From Methylophilus glucosoxydans (lineage in GTDB: Bacteria > Pseudomonadota > Gammaproteobacteria > Burkholderiales > Methylophilaceae): a stretch of DNA of 64,000 nt. This document shows positions 34,231-44,106 of this stretch, one piece after another. The position numbers were made by a program, and so were the translations under genes. Every line of letters begins with the position of its first letter. Position 1 is the first letter of the stretch. The notes below the pieces were generated by a model. It saw only the letters and a program-made list of their open reading frames with translations, did no database searches and was not told where the DNA came from. The DNA lies in contig NZ_JBHTJW010000001.1 of the NCBI RefSeq assembly GCF_042676145.1, forward strand, positions 124,001 to 188,000, written 5' to 3'.

Positions 34231-36477
34231 TCAATCTTGCTGAATGAGCGATTCTTTTACAGCAATCAGTGGATGCGGTTTTGCTCTTAAGTAACCTTGT
34301 GAGTAGTGACAGCCCATCTGCTTGAGCAGGGTTTCTTGATCCTGTGTTTCTACGCCCTCGGCAATCAGTTTGATATTGAGCTGATTGCCCATATAAATCA
34401 TCGTTTTGCATAAGGCCTGATTTTTTTCATTTTCTGTCAGGCTGCTGATGAAGGATTTGTCGATTTTGACATAATCAATCATGAATTTATGCAGATAGGC
34501 GAGTGAGGAATAGCCCGTCCCAAAGTCGTCAATCGCCAGTTTAATCCCTGCATGATGCAGATTGTTGAGCATCGCCATTGTATTGACTGAGGAGTCCAGC
34601 AATAGCCGTTCGGTGATTTCAAAACAGAACTGTTCTCCGGGAATATGTTGTGCGTTGAGGGTGACGAGAAATTGCTCCAGGCTGGCAGGATGTGCAAATT
34701 GCAGGGACGAAATATTAATGCAGATTTCTACCTTGCCAAACTGTTGCTGGATCTGTTGCAGGTCTTGAATGATTTGTGCAAACACCCATTCGCCAAGCGC
34801 AATAATAAAATTATGTTCTTCTGCAATGGGGATAAACACGTCTGGCGGGATCATGCCCAGTTGCGGATGTTGCCAGCGTAACAAGGCCTCCAGTTTTTCA
34901 CAGTGCAGATTACTCAAGCGAAAGATGGGCTGATAATGCAGTGACAGTTGCTGTTGGGGAATGGCCTCTTTAAGCGCCTCGATCAGTTGCATTTTGCGTG
35001 CAAACTCTTCATAAATGACCTGATTGAACAGCACACATTGATGTTTTCCTGACTTCTTGGCCTGATACAGCGCCTGGTCGGCAAACATAATCAGCTCGTC
35101 GGCATCTTGACCATGGTCGGGAAAAAGCGCCGCCCCTATACTCATAGACACGCTTACTGTTTTGGATTGAACCTCGAAGAGTGGCGACATTACTTGCAAT
35201 AGTTTTTCACACAGAGCCTGTAGACCTGCTTGATCAATGCCTGGCAGCATCATCAAAAACTCATCTCCGCCAAAGCGGGCGGTGAGGCTGGGCGGTTGTA
35301 TCATGCATTGTATGCGTGCGGCGACCTTGATCAGCACTTCGTCGCCAAAAGCATGCCCAGCCGTATCGTTAATCTGCTTAAAGTTATCGAGATCAATAAT
35401 GATGACCCCTAGGGACTGCTTGGATTCGCGGGCCTGTTGCATGGCCTGGTCAATTTCATTTTTTAACTGAAAGCGGTTAGGGAGCTTGGTGAGAAAGTCG
35501 TGATTAGCCTGGAACCAAATCTCCTGCTGTGCGGCCACCGCCTGTTTTTTGCTGCTGCGGTAGACTTTTAGCAGTTGCAGAAACAAAAGCAAGGCAAGCA
35601 CTCCCGGGACCGCAATCAGGTATTGTGTCCGCTCTGGCGCAGGCGAGGCTTTCCAGGTATTCATAATCTCGGGCGGATTGGTGCCAATCTGTTGTGTCGC
35701 TTTATTGAGTATGCTGACCAATGTTGGCAGATTTGCGTCTACCCCCATCCAGACGTCACTGGTGATAGCGGTGATGCCTACTTTCTTGATGTTCTGGATT
35801 TTATGCAAGTCGATGTGATAGTCCAGGACCAGCTCATTGCCAACGTAGGCATCGACATAGCCCGACTGCAAATCATCAAACGCCTCATCCGCGATATCAA
35901 TCAGTTTGATTTTGATCGTGGGGACTTCATTTTTAAGTTTTTGTGCGACGGGGCCGCCCTTGAATACGGCAACCGTTTTGTCTGTGAGATCACGCAGGCT
36001 GATTTCATGATGTGCCAGAGGGTGATTAGCGGCCATATAAATGGCATTGACTGTGACCAGATAGGGTTGTTTGAGCAATTGAAAGCCGGCTGGCGGATTT
36101 TGACCACGTATCCCTGTCATGAGCGGCGCGTCAGCCGGGGTGAGGTTGTCATGATCGTTGACAATAACAAATGTTAAACCGGTGAGCTGGCTGATCTGCT
36201 CCAGATACTGGATGGAGACACCGGCATGGTTGTGATTTTCCAGCTGAAACTCTACGGGCATCCAGCCACTTTTCACTGCGACCTTGAGGCGTGGATTTTG
36301 CTGCAGCCAATCACGCTCTTGTGGTGTGAGTGCCAATGCATTTGATGGTTGGAACTCGCCTGGCAAAATTTCTTCTGCCTGTAGCATTGCTCCGCTAAAA
36401 CCTATGCCTAGCATCAGACACAGGCGACCAAGAATATGGACGACCGAACATAGCCCTTTCACTCTGCGGCAAGCCAT
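34231..36477 (-). CDS. GGDEF-EAL cyclic-di-GMP protein with periplasmic solute-binding sensor domain
   Basis: A 748-residue inner-membrane protein. In order: signal sequence; periplasmic SBP_bac_3-like domain (about 60-275, e.g. LKVAVKSGWMPVEFQ, amino-acid-binding-protein fold); one transmembrane helix (about 285-305); GGDEF diguanylate cyclase (ARFGGDEFLMML); and EAL phosphodiesterase (LEALLRWQHP). The other metal and catalytic residues of the EAL domain (ITE, IDDFGTGYS, KIDKSF, AEGVET) are intact. Both active sites look functional; the inhibitory I-site RxxD before GGDEF is absent. It probably senses a small periplasmic solute and adjusts c-di-GMP. Confidence 0.9.
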   Translation of the reverse strand: MACRRVKGLCSVVHILGRLCLMLGIGFSGAMLQAEEILPGEFQPSNALALTPQERDWLQQNPRLKVAVKSGWMPVEFQLENHNHAGVSIQYLEQISQLTGLTFVIVNDHDNLTPADAPLMTGIRGQNPPAGFQLLKQPYLVTVNAIYMAANHPLAHHEISLRDLTDKTVAVFKGGPVAQKLKNEVPTIKIKLIDIADEAFDDLQSGYVDAYVGNELVLDYHIDLHKIQNIKKVGITAITSDVWMGVDANLPTLVSILNKATQQIGTNPPEIMNTWKASPAPERTQYLIAVPGVLALLLFLQLLKVYRSSKKQAVAAQQEIWFQANHDFLTKLPNRFQLKNEIDQAMQQARESKQSLGVIIIDLDNFKQINDTAGHAFGDEVLIKVAARIQCMIQPPSLTARFGGDEFLMMLPGIDQAGLQALCEKLLQVMSPLFEVQSKTVSVSMSIGAALFPDHGQDADELIMFADQALYQAKKSGKHQCVLFNQVIYEEFARKMQLIEALKEAIPQQQLSLHYQPIFRLSNLHCEKLEALLRWQHPQLGMIPPDVFIPIAEEHNFIIALGEWVFAQIIQDLQQIQQQFGKVEICINISSLQFAHPASLEQFLVTLNAQHIPGEQFCFEITERLLLDSSVNTMAMLNNLHHAGIKLAIDDFGTGYSSLAYLHKFMIDYVKIDKSFISSLTENEKNQALCKTMIYMGNQLNIKLIAEGVETQDQETLLKQMGCHYSQGYLRAKPHPLIAVKESLIQQD

Positions 36478-36777
36478 GATTCAACCCCCAATGGTTTTTG
36501 GATAATTTATCTGTAAATTGTATGTGACTATAACGGCGTGAAATGCAAAATATAAAGGCTTTTATACAGTTTTTTATATAACACTGTGAGTATGCGTTAA
36601 GTTAGACTATGATGGATAATGCGTGTTCGCGGAGGTGTCAAACTTCTGCCTACAATGGAAAGCACCTGTCATCAAAAATAAGTGAAGGACTGTTAGACTA
36701 ATCATAACGGTGTTAACCGGTAAGGCTGCGCATGAGGGTGTGCATTGAATAAATAACTGGCTAAGGGAGTCCGGTGA
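36478..36777. other. Intergenic region between divergent genes
   Basis: About 300 bp, AT-rich near 36540-36600 (aaaatataaaggcttttata). It must hold promoters for the divergent c-di-GMP and lipoprotein genes, but no consensus pair stands out and no gene is supported. Confidence 0.4.
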
Positions 36778-37233
36778 ATGAAAAAAATGGGTGTATTGCT
36801 GACAGCGATATTGCTGTTGGCTGGCTGTTCTGTAAACATGGTAAAGCTGGGCGTCTATAAAAATAAAGCGCAATTGATCGGTACGGATGGGGCGGTCTAT
36901 ACGGGAAGTATCATGATTAATGATATTAGTAACGATGGCGATATCGACTTCGACGACTCACCTTATGGCAAGCTTGCTGGCAAGTGGACCGCCACCAGTA
37001 CGGTGGCCCCGGTGATCCGTACGGTGGATGCACAAAGTGCCTCTGATGCGGTGGTTCGTCGTGCCTATTCAGGCAAAAGCTTTTTAATTGCTAACCAAAA
37101 AGCCGTGCTTAATTGTGACTTTAAAATCAATATTGAGGGCGATGGCTTGCTCGGTAGCGTCTACGTGATTGGTGATGGAATCTGTGTGGATGATCAGAAG
37201 CGCAGTTTTCCTATCCAGTTTTTCAAGTCCTAA
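36778..37233 (+). CDS. Small lipoprotein, unknown function
   Basis: A 151-residue protein with a clear lipoprotein signal peptide (MKKMGVLLTAILLLAGC, Cys17). The mature part is probably all-beta, with GSIMINDISNDGDIDFDDSPYG and two later Cys (LNCDFKI and DGICVDD). No family is recognised. It stands alone and is followed by a weak hairpin. Confidence 0.75.
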   Translation: MKKMGVLLTAILLLAGCSVNMVKLGVYKNKAQLIGTDGAVYTGSIMINDISNDGDIDFDDSPYGKLAGKWTATSTVAPVIRTVDAQSASDAVVRRAYSGKSFLIANQKAVLNCDFKINIEGDGLLGSVYVIGDGICVDDQKRSFPIQFFKS

Positions 37234-37251
37234 CATCATCAAAAACGCATT

Positions 37252-37280
37252 AAAAAGCCACTCATTCACTGGGGCTTTTT
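37252..37280 (+). terminator. Probable terminator after the lipoprotein gene
   Basis: An 8-bp stem aaaaagcc / ggcttttt with a 13-nt loop; weaker than the other terminators in the window. Confidence 0.5.
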
Positions 37281-37520
37281 GATGTTTGTGGCTCTGCGGT
37301 GAAACAGCATTAGGCATCACCTGCTTGAGCGCGCCTGTCTTTTCCCATCTGCGATGCTTGCCGGTTTTGTGCCTGTAGACATCGTTCCCCTTTCGTTGAA
37401 ACCACTGTTCAGACCATACATAGTGCCGTTTAAATCAAGTATGATGCGCCAAACAAGCTAAGATAGCTGCAGTCAATGGATTGATTGCTGCAAACCTACG
37501 TTTAACCAATTGGGGGAGTT

Positions 37521-38180
37521 ATGAGTCGCTTATTCGGAGAGATACATCGTCAGGTGCAAGATGCGCAGGGCACCAGAAAACTGGCTGACCGTATTGAGGA
37601 AATTGCCTGTAAAACTGAAATTGATGAGGATGCCAAGGGCTTTATTGAGTCACTGGATATGTTTTTCCTGTCTACGGTGGACCATAATGGCAGACCTACG
37701 GTGTCTTACAAAGGTGGTTTTCCTGGATTTGTCCGCGTGCTGGACAGCCAGACGCTGATGTTCCCGATCTACAATGGCAACGGTATGCAGCTGTCGGTAG
37801 GCAATATGGTGGGTAACGGCGAGGTAGGGCTGCTGTTTATTTCATTTGAGCGCCCGCATCGTATCCGCTTGCAGGGCGTCAGTGAGGTCTCAACCGATCC
37901 AGCTTTGTTGGCGCATTACAAAGAGGCTGAGTTTGTTGTCAAGGTAAGTTTGTCTGAGCTCTGGCAAAACTGTCCACGCTATATTCACCGCTATCAGCGC
38001 GAAAGTGCCTCGCGCTACGTCCCTTCTGCACAATGCGAAACCCCGTTGGCTGAATGGAAACGGTTGGAATTTGTGCAAGACGTGATCTCTGAAGCCGATG
38101 CACAAAAAGCACAACAAGCAGGCTTCATTCAGGTCGAAGACTGGATCGCCAGGATCAAGGCTGGCGCACCAGATGCTTAG
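37521..38180 (+). CDS. Pyridoxamine 5'-phosphate oxidase-fold (flavin-binding) protein
   Basis: A 219-residue cytoplasmic protein of the PNPOx-like split-barrel family. The core is visible at about 50-125: MFFLSTVDHNGRPTVSYKGG, then MFPIYNGNGMQLSVGNM and EVGLLFISFERPHRIRLQG. Such proteins bind FMN, F420 or heme and many act on unknown oxidants, so true PdxH activity is unlikely. A GGGGGAG ribosome-binding site precedes the ATG. Confidence 0.82.
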   Translation: MSRLFGEIHRQVQDAQGTRKLADRIEEIACKTEIDEDAKGFIESLDMFFLSTVDHNGRPTVSYKGGFPGFVRVLDSQTLMFPIYNGNGMQLSVGNMVGNGEVGLLFISFERPHRIRLQGVSEVSTDPALLAHYKEAEFVVKVSLSELWQNCPRYIHRYQRESASRYVPSAQCETPLAEWKRLEFVQDVISEADAQKAQQAGFIQVEDWIARIKAGAPDA

Positions 38181-38233
38181 TTCACACCAGACCTCATAAG
38201 GCTCTTATAGACTCTGCGAAAGCAGTATTCACT

Positions 38234-38291
38234 GGCCTCTCTCAGCAGAACGCAAATAGATTTGCGTTTTCTGATAGAGGCCTTTGCTATT
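38234..38291 (+). terminator. Long bipartite hairpin, probable terminator
   Basis: Outer stem ggcctct / agaggcc (38234-38240 with 38276-38282) encloses a second stem cgcaaat / atttgcg with a 2-3 nt loop, followed by a T-rich stretch. It lies after the PNPOx-like gene. Confidence 0.5.
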
Positions 38292-38413
38292 TTCATGTAT
38301 CTTTTCGGTGTACGATATGCATCATATTTCTCAAGATAAATAATTGTTCGACATAGAATTGTTATCAATCTATAAGGTGACCATCTCTATGGTGCCGCGG
38401 GGGTGGCGTCAAC

Positions 38414-41053
38414 GTGATTCATCAGGGTGCAAAGAGATCTCTACGGTATTTCGCCATGCGAAAGGTGTCGATACTTGCTGGTTGCATGCTGTGCTTGATG
38501 GGCTTGATGCAGCCTGGTATCGGATGTGCAGAACAGACCATTACTGTTACCAGTGATGATAATTACCCGCCCTATTTGTTTAAGGACGCAAATGGCAATA
38601 CGGTGGGCATTGTGGTGGATACCTGGAAGTTGTGGGAGCAAAAAACCGGGGTGAAGGTGACCTTGCTTGCCATGGTCTGGGAGCAGGCGCTACAGCAATT
38701 GTTGAGCGGGCATGCTGATGTGATCGAGATGATTTATCAGGATCCCGAACGTGAACAGCGCTTCAGTTTCAGTACCCCTTATGCCACGCTCCCGGTGGGC
38801 ATTTATGCGCATAAAAGCATAGGTGGCCTGGCATCCTCCAGCCATCTGAGTGGCTTTACCGTCGGTGTGCAAAAAGGCGATGGCTGTATTTTTCACCTGA
38901 AGCAAGCCGGGGTTCAATCGTTTCGGCTATATAACAATTATGAAGAGATGATCACCGCCACGCTCAAGGGCGAAATCAAGATCCTGTGTATGGATGATTA
39001 TCCGGCTAGCTATTATCTGTATCGCGCAAAGGCGGATCAAAAAGTACTGCGTGCTTTTACCCTTTATCACGGCGAGTTTCACCGGGCGGTAAAAAAGGGC
39101 AATGAGCCCATTCTGGCCTTGATTGAAAAAGGCATGGCGGCCATCACCCCGGCTGAAATGGCTGCGATTGAGGCACGATGGAAGGGCCGTCCCTTGCAGC
39201 AAGACCTCTATGAAGGGCAAGCGTTATGGATGTTGGCTGTGGCATTCATCGTTGCCGTGAGTTTGGTATTGCTGGTGTTTATGCTAAGACTCGCGGTGAA
39301 AAGAAAGACCGCTGAAATTGAAAGCAAGCGTGCCGAGCTGGAACTGGAGCGATTGCGTCTGACTGAAATCATTGATGCGACGCGTGCGGGCACCTGGGAG
39401 TGGAATGTACAAACCGGAGCGTGCCAGTTTAATCATCGCTGGGCAGAAATTCTGGGATATCAACTCGAAGATATCCAGCCTTTAGGCGTAGAGGCGCCAA
39501 AACGTCTGACGCATCCGGATGACTGGAAAATGGCCATGGCCTTGGTTGAACAGCACCTCAAAGGCGAGATTGCCTTTTATGAGTGCGATATCCGCATGCA
39601 ACATAAAGACGGGCGCTGGTTGTGGATCGCGGATCGGGGGCGGCTGATTTCGCGTACAGCCGACGGGCAGCCGTGGATGATGCGCGGTACGCATATTGAT
39701 ATCACGGATAAGAAGCAGGCCGATGCTGCGATTTGGCAACAGGCCAATTATGATAGCCTGACCCAATTACCTAACCGCCATTATTTCAATCGCCACCTAA
39801 AAGAGGCGATTGCCGAGGCGGCAACCCAACAGCAAAAACTCAGCCTGTTGTTGCTCGACTTAGACCGCTTTAAAGAGGTCAATGATACGCTCGGTCACCG
39901 GCATGGGGATGAGTTGTTGATTGAGATCGGCCAACGGATACGCCAATGCTTGTATGATCATATGGAGGTGGCCAGGCTGGGCGGGGATGAGTTTGCCATT
40001 ATTGCACCAGAGTCTGCCTGTGCCGATTTGCAAGCATTCGGCCAGCAGTTGATGCAGGAGATCTCTAAAGCCACCATTCTTGGCGGGGAGCGCGTCTATG
40101 TCACGGTCAGTATCGGCATCAGCCAGTATCCCGAGGATGCCATCAATGCTGAAGAAATGATACAGCATGCGGATCAGGCCATGTATGAGGCAAAAAGTCG
40201 GGGCCGTAATAACCTGCGTTTTTTCTCGCTAGCGATTAAAGAGGCCATGTCGCAACGCGTGATGTTGGCACGGGACCTGAAGGCGGCCCTTGAAAAGAAT
40301 GAGTTGCGCGATTACTACCAGCCGATTGTGAGTTTGAACACGGGCAAGATCGTCAAAGCCGAAGCGCTGATGCGCTGGCAGCATCCTGAACGCGGACTGA
40401 TCAGTCCGGCGCTCTTTATTCCCGTGGCCGAAGAAACGGGGGACATTGTTGCGATGGGTAATTGGATTTTTTCTCGGGCGGTCGCGCATGCGTCCAAATG
40501 GCAGCCGCTGGTGGGGGAGGCATTTGCCATTAGCGTCAACAAGTCTCCGGTGCAATTCGTTGACCCGCAACGCTTTCATCATGACTGGGGAAAAATCTTG
40601 CAGGATAACGCGCTGGCAGGCAAGCATCTGGTGGTTGAAATTACCGAAGGCTTGTTACTGAATCCCGACCCGGTCGTCGAGCAGCGCTTATTGTACTATC
40701 GCGACTTGGGGATTCAAGTTGCGATCGATGATTTTGGAACTGGCTATTCTTCGCTTTCTTACCTCAGTAAATTTGATATTGATTATTTGAAAATTGACCA
40801 GTCCTTTACCCGTAACCTGAATGCCGGCAATGAAAGTTATGTCTTGTGTGAGGCCATCATTGTCATGGCGCATAAGCTAGGCCTGAAAGTGATCGCTGAA
40901 GGGGTGGAGACCGCACTGCAGCGTGATTTGCTGATGGATATCCATTGTGATTTTGCCCAGGGATTTTTCTATTCCCCGCCTGTGCCTGCTGAGGCCTTTG
41001 AGCAAATGTTGGTGCAACAATCGCGGCAAGAAGCTGCGCTGCTGCAGGGTTAG
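38414..41053 (+). CDS. PAS-GGDEF-EAL cyclic-di-GMP protein with periplasmic solute-binding sensor domain
   Basis: Large inner-membrane protein, 879 residues from a GTG at 38414 (after GGGGGTGG) or 865 from the ATG at 38456; the latter gives the more typical signal peptide. Order: SBP_bac_3-like periplasmic domain (about 42-270, DDNYPPYLFKDANG); transmembrane helix (about 275-300); PAS_3-type domain (about 320-430, WEWNVQTGACQFNHRWAEILGY); GGDEF (VARLGGDEFAII); EAL (AEALMRWQHP, then ITEGLL, IDDFGTGYSS, KIDQSF). Catalytic motifs of both enzymes are intact; no I-site is seen. Dual input from periplasm and cytoplasm is implied. Confidence 0.9.
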   Translation: MIHQGAKRSLRYFAMRKVSILAGCMLCLMGLMQPGIGCAEQTITVTSDDNYPPYLFKDANGNTVGIVVDTWKLWEQKTGVKVTLLAMVWEQALQQLLSGHADVIEMIYQDPEREQRFSFSTPYATLPVGIYAHKSIGGLASSSHLSGFTVGVQKGDGCIFHLKQAGVQSFRLYNNYEEMITATLKGEIKILCMDDYPASYYLYRAKADQKVLRAFTLYHGEFHRAVKKGNEPILALIEKGMAAITPAEMAAIEARWKGRPLQQDLYEGQALWMLAVAFIVAVSLVLLVFMLRLAVKRKTAEIESKRAELELERLRLTEIIDATRAGTWEWNVQTGACQFNHRWAEILGYQLEDIQPLGVEAPKRLTHPDDWKMAMALVEQHLKGEIAFYECDIRMQHKDGRWLWIADRGRLISRTADGQPWMMRGTHIDITDKKQADAAIWQQANYDSLTQLPNRHYFNRHLKEAIAEAATQQQKLSLLLLDLDRFKEVNDTLGHRHGDELLIEIGQRIRQCLYDHMEVARLGGDEFAIIAPESACADLQAFGQQLMQEISKATILGGERVYVTVSIGISQYPEDAINAEEMIQHADQAMYEAKSRGRNNLRFFSLAIKEAMSQRVMLARDLKAALEKNELRDYYQPIVSLNTGKIVKAEALMRWQHPERGLISPALFIPVAEETGDIVAMGNWIFSRAVAHASKWQPLVGEAFAISVNKSPVQFVDPQRFHHDWGKILQDNALAGKHLVVEITEGLLLNPDPVVEQRLLYYRDLGIQVAIDDFGTGYSSLSYLSKFDIDYLKIDQSFTRNLNAGNESYVLCEAIIVMAHKLGLKVIAEGVETALQRDLLMDIHCDFAQGFFYSPPVPAEAFEQMLVQQSRQEAALLQG

Positions 41054-41065
41054 TTTGCGCATATG

Positions 41066-41096
41066 AAAAAAGCCCAAGCTTTGCTTGGGCCTTTTT
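41066..41096. terminator. Bidirectional terminator
   Basis: Stem gcccaagc / gcttgggc with a TTT loop, flanked by A6 and CT5. It serves the convergent c-di-GMP gene and porin gene. Confidence 0.82.
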
Positions 41097-41113
41097 ATGA
41101 ACAAGCCGCGAAC

Positions 41114-42586
41114 TTAGAACCGGAAACGTACACCGGCACCTACCGCCTTCACGTCCTGATACCAGGTCGAACGCGGAAACTTGTCCCCTGAAAAGTGGTT
41201 ATTGGTGTAAGCAACATAGGTATCAAAACGCTTGTTGATCTTATAGTCAATCACTGAAGTCCAGGTGTCAATTTTACCTTGTGAGTTGGTAGAGACTGTT
41301 GGGCCGTCAATTGCATCAAACCGGGTTGCATAGTAACCCACAGAAGCTGTCAGACCTGCCAGCGCTGGGATGCGCTGCGAAAAGTCGTAGCTGGCACCAA
41401 TGTAGTAGACATTGTTATCTTGTTTGTAACCTGGTTGTAATGCAGAGGTGGCGACGCCGCCAAATACGGTCTGGTCAAACAGTTTGCTGTATTTGATGGT
41501 CCGGTCTGATGAAGGCTTCAAGCGGTACCATTCCCAGCCGCCTGTGAATTTTATTTCCTTGTTCGGTGTCCATTTCAACGCGATCAAAGTGGCTTCCGTG
41601 TTATACAGGGACGCAGTAATGGTATCGTTGGCGGCTGGATTGCCAGCGGCGGCAGAGCCTGCCTTGACGGCATTGTTAAAGCCGTTAAAGGCAAACTGAA
41701 CGCCAAATACGCTATTTTCAAAGCCCAGTTGACCGGTGTAGCCATAACCCTCGGAAGTGCCTGCGGTATTGCCAAACTGATACATGCCGGCGTAGTTGAC
41801 CTTACCTAACCCTTCAACATCGTAAGTATTGCCATATTTCACCGTGTTTTTCATGCGGGAGTTTTCGGAGATGCCGCCACCGCCGCCAATCGTGCCGCTC
41901 TCACCCAAGGGCGAGAAGGTATCTGCCTTGCTATTCGGGTCATAAGGGTTGGTGATTTCAAAAAATGGGTTGTACTGGGTACCGTATGACACACGCCCCA
42001 GCTTGCCGCCATCAATCCCTACCCAGGCCTGACGCGCAAATAACTCACCGTTCATGGAGGAGTCCGCGCTGACGCTAGAGTTGGCATTGGTCCCGGAGTT
42101 GTCTGCCAGCGTCTGTGCCGCATCATGCAACTTCATATCAAGCGGGTTGAAGCCAGCTTCAAACTGGTACATGAATTTAAAGTCACGATCCCACATTTGT
42201 AGTTTGCCGACTTCGCCCTTGATGCCCAGACGGGAGGCTTGCAAACCACCATTGACCCACTCGGTTCTTGAGGTGGTTCTCGGTGTGATTTTTGCACCAT
42301 TGTAAGGATAGAAGTTGTTAGGTAATTCGTAGTTCTCAGGCAACGAGTGGTTAACACTGGTGCGCGCAATATCGATGATGCCATACACTTGTACGTTCGA
42401 TGGATGGTCTCCGACGTTGAAGTCCAGACGCAACGGGTTGTCATCATTCATGAAACGTGTCATGAACGAGCTTGGTGCCTGATCGTTTTGGTTGGCGGAC
42501 GTTGTAGGCGTTTCTGCCTGGGCGGTCAGGGCCTGACCGATTGCGACTGGAAGTAATGCCAGTTTAAAAAAATGTCTGATGGTCAT
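41114..42586 (-). CDS. Outer-membrane porin (betaproteobacterial Gram-negative porin family)
   Basis: A 490-residue porin. A signal peptide (through TAQA) precedes alternating amphipathic strands with typical porin phrases: VQVYGIIDIARTSVNH, QASRLGIKGEVG, FARQAWVGIDGGKLGRVSYGTQYNPFFE. It ends in the outer-membrane signature VGAGVRFRF with a terminal Phe. Trimeric diffusion channel by family; substrate preference is unknown. Several loop insertions make it longer than the common 350-400 residues. Confidence 0.9.
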   Translation of the reverse strand: MTIRHFFKLALLPVAIGQALTAQAETPTTSANQNDQAPSSFMTRFMNDDNPLRLDFNVGDHPSNVQVYGIIDIARTSVNHSLPENYELPNNFYPYNGAKITPRTTSRTEWVNGGLQASRLGIKGEVGKLQMWDRDFKFMYQFEAGFNPLDMKLHDAAQTLADNSGTNANSSVSADSSMNGELFARQAWVGIDGGKLGRVSYGTQYNPFFEITNPYDPNSKADTFSPLGESGTIGGGGGISENSRMKNTVKYGNTYDVEGLGKVNYAGMYQFGNTAGTSEGYGYTGQLGFENSVFGVQFAFNGFNNAVKAGSAAAGNPAANDTITASLYNTEATLIALKWTPNKEIKFTGGWEWYRLKPSSDRTIKYSKLFDQTVFGGVATSALQPGYKQDNNVYYIGASYDFSQRIPALAGLTASVGYYATRFDAIDGPTVSTNSQGKIDTWTSVIDYKINKRFDTYVAYTNNHFSGDKFPRSTWYQDVKAVGAGVRFRF

Positions 42587-42759
42587 CTTAATCTCAATGT
42601 TTTATGCGATATTGCGGGTTGTCACAAGACAACGCATTCTCGTGCTGGCAAATGACGATTAGATGACATGCGGCTTACATGAAGCTTACGCCCGTCATAA
42701 TTGACTTGTCACAAATGTGGGAGCTTGGTTGAGCGCTGCGTGCGCAGCACCCTTAAGCC

Positions 42760-44034
42760 TTAGAATTGGTGGTTAAACTGCAGGCTGAGAATATCAGCAC
42801 TGCCATTGTATTGACCGGCCACCAGCCCCCTGCTTGGAGTAAGCGCCCGCTGGTCGTCATAGATACTGGCTTCTTGGATAAACAAATGTGCATAGCCAAC
42901 ATCCAGTTTTGTTTCATGGCTATATTGCCAGCTCGCGCCCAAAGACAGCCAGATACGGTCATTGCCAGGAATGCGGGGGGTTCTATGTTGCTTGTCTATG
43001 GCTTCTTGATCGTAAGCAATGCCGGTTTTGAGTTTGAGTGTGTCTGAGTAATGATAATTGAGCCCGACCGAATAACGTAAGGTATTATTCCAGTGTTCCT
43101 GCGTGGTCCCAATGGCAGTATTTGAGCCATTATCGCGCATGATGCTCAAGGCTTTGAACCGGCTCCAGCGTGTCCAGGTGATGTCTGTCAGTAGCTCCCA
43201 TCGGTCGTCCAGTCGGCTGAAACTACTGAGCGAAAGCGTCTCAGGCAAGGATAAATCTGCTGTAATGTCGGCATTCAATGTGCTCGATGGACTCGCATTG
43301 GCCAACGTGAAAGGGGAGCGCGCTTCTCCCTTCAAGTGCTGGTCGACTTTTGAACGGAAAGCCAAGCCTAGCCGGGTATCGGGCGTGACTTGGTAAATGG
43401 CGCCCAGATTGTAGCCAAATCCCCAGTCGTCCCCCTTGGTTTTAATCGATGATTCTGCGGCCCCTAAATTCACTGCACTGGTCAGCTCTGCCTGTGCCCA
43501 CATGGCAGACACGCCAAATCCCAATGACCACTGGTCATTAAGTTTCCAGGCCAGTGATGGGTTGATGTTGACGGTTTTAAGCTCGGATTTAATGGCTTGA
43601 AAGCGGCCAATCCAGTTGTTGTCGTATTCGGTTTTGAGCCCAAATGGGCTGCCAATACCGAGGCCGATTTTGAGTTGATCGTTAATGTCCTGCTTGTAAT
43701 AAAGATTGGGAATCGCCGCAAAACTGCCCAAATTACCGCCTTCTCCATTTAGAGATGGATTTCTGGCTGCTTGACTACCTTGATTATCAAAATTTCCCCT
43801 GACATTAATCAGGTTAACTGCACCCACGATCTGACGCCCCTCCAGGTAAGTCATCCCAGCCGGGTTGAAGAAAATCGTACTGGCATCCTCTGCCACGGCA
43901 GCCGCTCCGGCAAAGGCATTCCCAAGCCCGCTGCCACTTTGTTCGGATAAGGCAAAGCCTGCTGCCTCAGTGACTTGATGGGTGCTGACCAAAGCCAGCC
44001 CCAGCCAGAAACTGGTAGATTTCAAACGTAACAT
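42760..44034 (-). CDS. FadL/TodX-family outer-membrane hydrophobic-compound transporter
   Basis: A 424-residue outer-membrane beta-barrel. After the signal peptide the mature N-terminus carries the FadL hatch sequence (AAGFALSEQSGSGLGNAFAG, then AEDASTIFFNPAGMTYL). The C-terminus ends in QFNHQF, as expected for BAM recognition. Family members import long-chain fatty acids or aromatic hydrocarbons. The ATG at 44034 is chosen because TTAGGGGGATCC sits just upstream; the frame continues 18 codons further. It follows the GGDEF-EAL gene by about 70 bp on the same strand. Confidence 0.9.
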   Translation of the reverse strand: MLRLKSTSFWLGLALVSTHQVTEAAGFALSEQSGSGLGNAFAGAAAVAEDASTIFFNPAGMTYLEGRQIVGAVNLINVRGNFDNQGSQAARNPSLNGEGGNLGSFAAIPNLYYKQDINDQLKIGLGIGSPFGLKTEYDNNWIGRFQAIKSELKTVNINPSLAWKLNDQWSLGFGVSAMWAQAELTSAVNLGAAESSIKTKGDDWGFGYNLGAIYQVTPDTRLGLAFRSKVDQHLKGEARSPFTLANASPSSTLNADITADLSLPETLSLSSFSRLDDRWELLTDITWTRWSRFKALSIMRDNGSNTAIGTTQEHWNNTLRYSVGLNYHYSDTLKLKTGIAYDQEAIDKQHRTPRIPGNDRIWLSLGASWQYSHETKLDVGYAHLFIQEASIYDDQRALTPSRGLVAGQYNGSADILSLQFNHQF

Positions 44035-44106
44035 GGATCCCCCTAAAACGACTTTTTTGATTTTTTTAAGCTTGATCACTACACTCATGCGGCGTGATCA
44101 ACGGCA

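Noticed and set aside
35575..36177. Plus-strand 200-codon frame inside the 748-residue c-di-GMP gene
   Set aside because: The minus strand carries an unmistakable solute-binding/GGDEF/EAL protein over the same bases.
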